The notes under the pieces: generated by a model
Told to the model about the DNA's origin: nothing
Databases searched by the model: none
Seen by the model: the letters and a program-made list of their open reading frames with translations, nothing else
Part shown: piece by piece, positions 50,207 through 55,166 of the stretch
Layout of the letters: each line of letters begins with the position of its first letter
How positions within the stretch are numbered: position 1 is the first letter of the stretch
Origin: Alphaproteobacteria bacterium
Lineage (GTDB): Bacteria; Pseudomonadota; Alphaproteobacteria; Micropepsales; Micropepsaceae
Assembly: GCA_947473475.1 (NCBI GenBank)
Contig: CANJBZ010000029.1
Location: 1-55,166, forward strand
Reading direction: 5' to 3'
Length of the DNA stretch: 55,166 nt
Made by a program: the position numbers and the translations under genes

Positions 50207-51150
50207 TACCCGGCCGCACGCCCGCTCACCCCGACGCGCAATTGATGGAAAAGGCGCAAGCCGTCAAAGGACGCAGCCTGCTGGCCGATGCGCGCCGCAG
50301 ACTGTTCCGCAACAAGGCCGCAGTCGCGAGCATGGTGCTGTTGGCGCTCATCGCTTTAATGGCCGTTTTTGTGCCAGTCGTTTCGCCTTACGCCTTCGAC
50401 GCCCAGGATTACAGCAAGATTTCCTGCGCTCCGAGCTGGTGGACCGCCGATGTACCGACATGTCCTGGTGGCGCGGGAGGGACGCATTGGTTCGGCACCG
50501 ATCCCATCGGGCGCGATCTCTTTGTGCGGTCGTTTTACGGCGCGCGGATTTCCTTGGCCGTCGGCATCGTCGCCACGCTCGTCAGTCTGGCGATCGGCGT
50601 GCTGTATGGCGCGGCATCCGGTTTCATCGGCGGGCGCACCGACGCGTTCATGATGCGCATCGTCGATGTTCTCTATTCGCTGCCCTTCATCTTCCTGGTC
50701 ATCATCCTCATGGTGATTTTCAATCAGAATTTCATTCTGCTGTTTGTCGCCATCGGCGCGGTTTCGTGGCTGACCATGGCGCGCATTGTCCGTGGACAGA
50801 CGTTATCGGCCAAGCAGAAGGAGTTCGTGGAAGCAGCGCGCGCCGCGGGCGTCGGCACGTTTGGGATCATCACGCGCCACATCGTACCCAATGTGGTGGG
50901 GCCGGTGATTGTTTATGTGACGCTGACGATTCCTGGCGTCATTCTGGCGGAAAGCTTTCTTTCGTTTCTCGGCCTTGGTATTCGCGAGCCGTTCACGTCC
51001 TGGGGCGTTCTGATTTCCGAAGGCGCGGGCGAAATGGAAACCGCGCCCTGGGCGCTGATTTTCCCCGCGGCGCTAATGGCGATAACGTTGTTCTGCTTCA
51101 ACTTCATCGGCGACGGTCTGCGCGACGCGCTCGACCCGAAGGATCGGTGA
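50203..51150 (+). CDS. oppC: Oligopeptide ABC transporter permease OppC
   Basis: 315 residues, six membrane segments. DARRRLFRNKAAVASMVLLALIALMAVFVPVVSPY is the OppC opening, and WFGTDPIGRDLFVRSFYGARISLAVG is diagnostic. The coupling motif is KEFVEAARAAGVGTFGIITRHIVPNVVGP. An unusual short loop with two Cys (ISCAPSWWTADVPTCPGG) sits on the periplasmic side between the first helix and the FGTD motif; it could form a disulfide. The start overlaps the oppB stop. Confidence 0.95.
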   Translation: MIPGRTPAHPDAQLMEKAQAVKGRSLLADARRRLFRNKAAVASMVLLALIALMAVFVPVVSPYAFDAQDYSKISCAPSWWTADVPTCPGGAGGTHWFGTDPIGRDLFVRSFYGARISLAVGIVATLVSLAIGVLYGAASGFIGGRTDAFMMRIVDVLYSLPFIFLVIILMVIFNQNFILLFVAIGAVSWLTMARIVRGQTLSAKQKEFVEAARAAGVGTFGIITRHIVPNVVGPVIVYVTLTIPGVILAESFLSFLGLGIREPFTSWGVLISEGAGEMETAPWALIFPAALMAITLFCFNFIGDGLRDALDPKDR

Positions 51151-51154
51151 GCCG

Positions 51155-52966
51155 ATGACGCACCCGGTTCTCTCCGTAAAAAATATTGATGTGCGGTTTG
51201 CGACGCAGGACGGCGAGGTGCATGCCGTCAAGAACGTCAGCTTCGACGTCAACCAAGGCGAAGTGATCGGCGTGGTCGGGGAATCAGGCTCGGGCAAGAG
51301 CCAGCTTTTTCTTGCCGCGAACGGCCTACTCGCCGGGAACGGCAGGGTGACGGGCAGCGTCTTGTACCGTGGCACGGAATTAGTCGGCGCACGCCCTGCC
51401 GCGCTCAATGCCATTCGCGGCTCCAAGATCACCATGATCTTTCAAGACCCGCTGACATCGCTGACGCCGCATATGCGGGTGGGCGATCAGATCATGGAAA
51501 CCTTGCGCGTACACAAGCACATGAGCCGCGAAGCGGCTGCCCAACGCGCGGTCGAAACGCTGGAATTGGTGCGCATTCCCGAAGCCAAGCGCCGCATGCG
51601 GCAATATCCGCATGAGTTGTCCGGCGGCATGAGGCAGCGGGTGATGATCGCCATGGCGACGGCCTGCGGACCCGACCTGTTGATTGCGGATGAGCCGACG
51701 ACCGCGCTCGACGTGACTGTGCAGGCGCAGATTCTGGAAATCATGCGCGATCTGAAACGCGAGTTGAACACCTCCATCGTGCTCATAAGCCACGACATGG
51801 GTGTTATCGCCGGCATGTGCGACCGCGTGCAGGTGATGCGGCACGGCGAGTTTGTCGAAAGCGGCCCGGTAGACGAGATTTTCTACCGGCCGCAGCACCC
51901 CTATACGCAGATGCTCCTCGATGCCATGCCGCGCATCGATACGCCGGTACGCAAGGGTCATATCAATCTGAAGCCAGAAGACGCGAATGCGCCGACGCTG
52001 CTGTCGGTAGACGACGTGAAAGTGCATTTTCCGGTTGCGGCCGGCGGCGGTATTTTTCCGAAGTACAAGCCTTTACGCGCCGTCGACGGTGTCAGCTTCA
52101 CGCTGAAGCAGGGCGAGACGCTGGGCATTGTCGGGGAATCCGGCTGCGGAAAATCCACGCTGGCGCGCGCGGTCATCAAGCTGCTGCCCAAGACGGCAGG
52201 CACCATCGTGTGGTGCGGGAAAAATCTCGGAGACGCGTCGAACGAGGAAATCCGTGCCTTGCGCAAGGAATTCCAGATCGTCTTTCAGGATCCGCTCGCC
52301 TCGCTCGATCCGCGCATGACCATCGGCCAATCCATCGCCGAGCCGTTGCGCTCGCTCGAACCGCTGACGTCGCGCCACGATGTGGATGCGCGCGTCCGCG
52401 CCATCATGGAAAAGGTCGGACTCGATCCGGCCTGGATCAACCGCTATCCGCACGAGTTTTCCGGCGGGCAGAACCAGCGCGTCGGTATCGCGCGCGCCAT
52501 GATTTTCAATCCCAAGCTCGTCATCTGTGACGAGGCGGTCAGCGCGCTCGACGTTTCGATCCAGGCGCAGATCATCGATCTGATCCTGGCGCTGCAGGCC
52601 GAATTCGGCATGTCACTGATCTTCATCAGCCATGATCTGTCGGTCGTCCGCCAGGTGGCGCACCGGGTCATGGTGCTGTATCTGGGGCGCATCGTGGAGT
52701 TGGCCCCGCGCGATGCCATCTACACCGATGCCCGGCATCCCTACACTAAGGCGCTTATTTCGGCCGTGCCCATCCCCGACCCGAAGCTGGAGCGCGCCAA
52801 GGCGAAGCGGCTGCTGCCGCCGGAACTGCCCTCCCCGCTCGATACCCGTTCGGCGCTGATGTTCCTGAAATCCAAGCGCATCGACGACCCGGACGCCGAG
52901 CAATACCGCCCCCGGTTGATCGAAGAGACGCCCGGTCATTTCGTGGCCGAACACGACCCTGTGTGA
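51155..52966 (+). CDS. oppD: Fused OppDF ABC ATPase
   Basis: Cytoplasmic ATPase of 603 residues joining two nucleotide-binding domains that are separate OppD and OppF proteins in many bacteria (YejF/GsiA type fusion). Domain 1: Walker A GESGSGKSQLF, signature LSGGMRQRVMIAM, Walker B LLIADEPTTALDVTVQAQ, H-loop ISHDMG. Domain 2: GESGCGKSTLARA, FSGGQNQRVGIARAM, LVICDEAVSALDVSIQAQ and ISHDLS. Walker A of domain 1 is GSGSGKSQ, with Gln where Thr/Ser usually follows (Lys-Ser kept). Both domains carry the oligopeptide C-terminal tails (YRPQHPYTQMLLDAMPR, YTDARHPYTKALISAVP). Starts 4 bp after oppC. Confidence 0.95.
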   Translation: MTHPVLSVKNIDVRFATQDGEVHAVKNVSFDVNQGEVIGVVGESGSGKSQLFLAANGLLAGNGRVTGSVLYRGTELVGARPAALNAIRGSKITMIFQDPLTSLTPHMRVGDQIMETLRVHKHMSREAAAQRAVETLELVRIPEAKRRMRQYPHELSGGMRQRVMIAMATACGPDLLIADEPTTALDVTVQAQILEIMRDLKRELNTSIVLISHDMGVIAGMCDRVQVMRHGEFVESGPVDEIFYRPQHPYTQMLLDAMPRIDTPVRKGHINLKPEDANAPTLLSVDDVKVHFPVAAGGGIFPKYKPLRAVDGVSFTLKQGETLGIVGESGCGKSTLARAVIKLLPKTAGTIVWCGKNLGDASNEEIRALRKEFQIVFQDPLASLDPRMTIGQSIAEPLRSLEPLTSRHDVDARVRAIMEKVGLDPAWINRYPHEFSGGQNQRVGIARAMIFNPKLVICDEAVSALDVSIQAQIIDLILALQAEFGMSLIFISHDLSVVRQVAHRVMVLYLGRIVELAPRDAIYTDARHPYTKALISAVPIPDPKLERAKAKRLLPPELPSPLDTRSALMFLKSKRIDDPDAEQYRPRLIEETPGHFVAEHDPV

Positions 52967-53046
52967 GCCGTAGCTTCCTTTGAAAAGCGTGGGTACGCTG
53001 TTGTAAGTTGTCTGAAAGCTCCTCTTGGACAACGAGACCCCATTCC

Positions 53047-54729
53047 ATGATCCGATTGCCGACGACCCGCCGCGTCTTCCTGACTTCGGCCTGCAGCGCC
53101 GTGGTGCTTCCGTTGATCGGCTGCGGCGATGGCGGGGGAGCCAACACGGCCGCCGGGCCAGCGGGAGGCACCGCCCCATCGGCAGCGCCAGGGTTGGCCG
53201 TGCTCAACCGGGGCAACGGGGCCGAACCCAAGACGCTGGACCCTCATCACACCGAAGGCACCTGGGAAAGCAATGTCGTGGGCGAACTTCTGCTCGGCCT
53301 GACGACGGAGGACGAAAACGCCAATCCGGTGCCAGGCGCCGCCTTGTCGTGGGATACGTCGTCGGATGGCAAAACCTGGACGTTCCATCTGCGCGATCAT
53401 CAGTGGTCGGACGGTATGCCGGTAACCGCGCAGGATTTCGTCTATGCCTGGCAGCGCATTCTTAATCCCAAGACGGCCGCGCAATATGCCTCGCTGCTGT
53501 ACATCTTTAAAAATGCCGAAGCGATCAATGGCGGCAAGATGCCGGTGGAGTCGCTGGGCGCCAAAGCCATCGACGACAAAACGCTGCAGCTCGAATTGGA
53601 GCATCCCGCACCGTACATCCCCGAGATGCTGATGCACCAGACGACCTATCCGGTGCCGCGCCATATTGTCGAAGCGCAAGGCGAAGGCTGGACCAAGCCG
53701 GGGATGTATGTGGGCAACGGCGCATTTCTGCTGAAGGAATGGATTCCCAACGATCACATCACCATCGAGAAGAACCCAAAATTCTACGACGCCGCCAATG
53801 TGAAGCTGGACCGCGTCGTGTACTACCCAACGGTCGATGCCGACGCCGCGCTGAAGCGCTTCCGCGCGGGTGAGCTTGATGTTCAAGACCCGCTGCCGAT
53901 TTCGCAGCTGGATTGGCTGAAGACCAATATGCCCGACGTATTGGAAATCGGGCCCTATATGGGTTTGAGCTACATCGTGCTGAATCAATCGCGCAAACCG
54001 TTCGACGATGTGCGCGTGCGCGAAGCCCTGAGTTTGGCGTATGACCGCGAAACGATGGCGGACAAGATCATCCGCTTGGGACAGAAGCCGGCCTACAGTT
54101 TCGTGCCGCCTGGCGTCGCCAATTATCCGGGCGATAACAGCTTCGGTTTCAAGTCGATGCCCTATGCGGACCGGCTGAAGCGGGCGCAGGATTTGATGAA
54201 GCAAGCCGGGTTCGGCCCCGATAAGCGCCTGAAGAAAAGTTACAACATCTCCACATCACCCGATGCCAAACGTACCGCTGCGGTGCTGCAGCAGATGTGG
54301 AAGCAAATCTATGTCGATGTCGAATTGCAGCAGAGCGAAGTGCAGATCAATTATACGAAGCTGCAAAATGGCGACTTCGACATCGGCGGCGCCGGCTGGA
54401 TCGCCGATTTCAACGACGCGCGCAACTTCCTGTTCCTGCTGATGACGAACAATGGCGGGTTCAATTACGGCCGCTACAAGAATCCGAAATTCGACGCGCT
54501 GATGGAGCAGTCAGATCAGGAACCCGACCTGATGAAACGGGGGCAGCTGATGTCGCAAGCCGAAGCGATTGCGCTAACGGACTTCGCGGTCCTGCCGACG
54601 CTGTTCCAGGTGACGAGCAATCTCGTCCGCCCCTATGTGAAGGGCTGGAAAGCCAACATCCACGACTTCCACCGCATGCGCTACGTCAACATCGACGCCG
54701 AGGCAAAAGCCAAGACGGCGCACGCGTAG
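53047..54729 (+). CDS. oppA: Oligopeptide-binding lipoprotein OppA, Tat-type signal
   Basis: 560 residues. Start MIRLPTTRRVFLTSACSAVVLPLIGCG: a twin-arginine-like RRVFL followed by a lipobox LIGC, so the mature N-terminal Cys ~27 is probably lipidated and the protein is anchored in a membrane. A TTG start at 53008 is a less likely alternative. SBP family 5 motifs: PKTLDPHHTEGTWESNVVGELLLGL, VPGAALSWDTSSDGKTWTFHLR, WSDGMPVTAQDFVYAWQRILNP, GNGAFLLKEWIPND, and DDVRVREALSLAYDRE. Last gene of the opp cluster (80 bp after oppDF). Convergent with the broken MFS gene. Confidence 0.93.
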   Translation: MIRLPTTRRVFLTSACSAVVLPLIGCGDGGGANTAAGPAGGTAPSAAPGLAVLNRGNGAEPKTLDPHHTEGTWESNVVGELLLGLTTEDENANPVPGAALSWDTSSDGKTWTFHLRDHQWSDGMPVTAQDFVYAWQRILNPKTAAQYASLLYIFKNAEAINGGKMPVESLGAKAIDDKTLQLELEHPAPYIPEMLMHQTTYPVPRHIVEAQGEGWTKPGMYVGNGAFLLKEWIPNDHITIEKNPKFYDAANVKLDRVVYYPTVDADAALKRFRAGELDVQDPLPISQLDWLKTNMPDVLEIGPYMGLSYIVLNQSRKPFDDVRVREALSLAYDRETMADKIIRLGQKPAYSFVPPGVANYPGDNSFGFKSMPYADRLKRAQDLMKQAGFGPDKRLKKSYNISTSPDAKRTAAVLQQMWKQIYVDVELQQSEVQINYTKLQNGDFDIGGAGWIADFNDARNFLFLLMTNNGGFNYGRYKNPKFDALMEQSDQEPDLMKRGQLMSQAEAIALTDFAVLPTLFQVTSNLVRPYVKGWKANIHDFHRMRYVNIDAEAKAKTAHA

Positions 54730-54751
54730 ATGGAGTTGTAGCTCTTCGAAT

Positions 54752-55034
54752 CTAAAGCGTCTGATGCTTCGTCAATGGCCCCAAAATGCCGACCGCAAGT
54801 GCAACAGCCACCCAACACGCAGCGATGTAGGCGAAAACGCTGAGATAGCCATAGTTCGAGAAAAGAAAAGCGATGACGAGCGGACTTGCCGTGTTCGCGA
54901 GCCTGCCGATGCCGTAGGTGAAGCCTGTTCCGGAACTGCGAATTTCCGTCGGAAAGCATTCCGCCGTGTAGGCGTAGAGTATGGGCGCGAAGCACCAGAT
55001 GAACATCGTCACCAATGTCCTATAAATCGCGGGA
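54752..55034 (-). pseudogene. MFS transporter C-terminal part, 5' end disrupted by an IS21-type element
   Basis: The C-terminal ~95 codons of a major facilitator transporter are visible: LVTMFIWCFAPILYAYTAE, CFPTEIRSSGTGFTYGIGRL and ANTASPLVIAFLF. This is the sugar-porter-type loop and the last three helices. It ends at the TAG near 54752. To the right the coding sequence runs into IS-like sequence: residues encoded near 55016-55035 no longer look like MFS, and the repeat GCAAAGTGTACC starts at 55035. The rest of the gene (upstream) is not in the window. Unless the remaining part lies beyond the element, the gene is dead. Confidence 0.8.
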
Positions 55035-55166
55035 GCAAAGTGTACCACTGAACCGGCTTTGATTTGGCTGCTGGAAGGCGGCGGCAAAGTGTACCGGTCC
55101 TGCTAGGCCGTCTTTATGTCTTGAAGGGCATGGAGGGGCTGGAAGGATGTTCACAGTGGAACTTTA
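55016..55166 (+). mobile_element. Left end of an IS21-family insertion sequence
   Basis: Two direct repeats GCAAAGTGTACC at 55035-55046 and 55084-55095, 49 bp apart, are typical of the multiple terminal repeats of IS21-type elements. The first ~130 bp have no gene, then an ORF begins at 55147 with the IstA opening. The exact tip is uncertain: the MFS reading stays good up to codon Leu at ~55013, and TGTCC at 55016 is a reasonable IS21-like tip, so the element probably begins between 55016 and 55035. The remainder lies outside the window. Confidence 0.75.
55147..55166 (+). CDS. istA: IstA transposase, first residues only (partial)
   Basis: ATG TTC ACA GTG GAA CTT TA encodes MFTVELY, the start of many IS21 IstA proteins (MFTVELYxxxRRAV...). 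GGAAGG lies immediately before the ATG. Only 20 nt are present. Confidence 0.65.

Noticed and set aside
1-55166. tRNA or rRNA genes
   Set aside because: No cloverleaf-like or rRNA-like stretch was found by eye; a covariance-model scan would be decisive.

Overview
The window is about 55 kb of GC-rich DNA from a chromosome. It almost certainly comes from an alphaproteobacterium. The evidence is the mutM / ubiE-ubiB block, the ubiquinone genes, many Tat-exported enzymes, a fused OppDF-type ATPase, and dispersed intergenic palindromes of the CCTCCCCC...GGGGGAGG kind. A deep-branching soil or oligotrophic lineage (for example a relative of Rhizomicrobium/Micropepsaceae) would fit, but that is inference. 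I saw no rRNA, tRNA, CRISPR array or prophage.

Layout. 0-9 kb: an exported subtilisin-like protease with an outer-membrane barrel end, a glycerophosphodiesterase, a small exported protein, ubiB, ubiE, mutM and prfC. 9-14 kb: an amidohydrolase of the resorcylate-decarboxylase type, an exported 'RPDF' protein, and a two-gene operon of a Tat-exported thiamine-diphosphate enzyme plus a c-type cytochrome, closed by a strong terminator. 14-18.5 kb: arylamine N-acetyltransferase, a Kef/YbaL-type antiporter, an exported alpha/beta hydrolase and dusA. 18.5-20.6 kb: a small accessory island holding a truncated haemoglobin, its probable ferredoxin-type reductase, and a broken OmpW C-terminus. 20.6-30 kb: phosphomannomutase, a tandem pair of exported proteins, uroporphyrinogen-III methyltransferase, a YjgN (DUF898) membrane protein with a coupled M48 protease, and pepN. 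30-37 kb: a fatty-acid hydroxylase family protein, a metallo-beta-lactamase fold enzyme, two more RPDF-family proteins, a diheme cytochrome c, LemA with two TPM-domain proteins, and a DUF6152 protein. 37-42 kb: a glutamine-synthetase-like enzyme and two tandem Tat-exported MmgE/PrpD proteins. 42-49 kb: an Fe(III) ABC permease and its convergent binding protein with a Fur-like box, AsmA, and a PotD-like binding protein. 49-54.7 kb: an oligopeptide ABC transporter oppB-oppC-oppDF-oppA. The right edge is a transporter gene of the major facilitator superfamily (MFS) cut by an IS21-type element whose istA start is the last thing visible.

How it fits together. Housekeeping genes (ubiquinone synthesis, DNA repair, translation, tRNA modification) alternate with modules whose shared theme is catabolic chemistry in the periplasm. 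Enzyme families that are normally cytoplasmic (thiamine-diphosphate decarboxylase/oxidase fold, MmgE/PrpD) carry Tat signals. They sit near c-type cytochromes and an uncharacterised exported family that ends in ARPDF or DRPDF. The most interesting candidate system is the Tat-exported thiamine-diphosphate enzyme/cytochrome c operon, together with the RPDF-family clusters.
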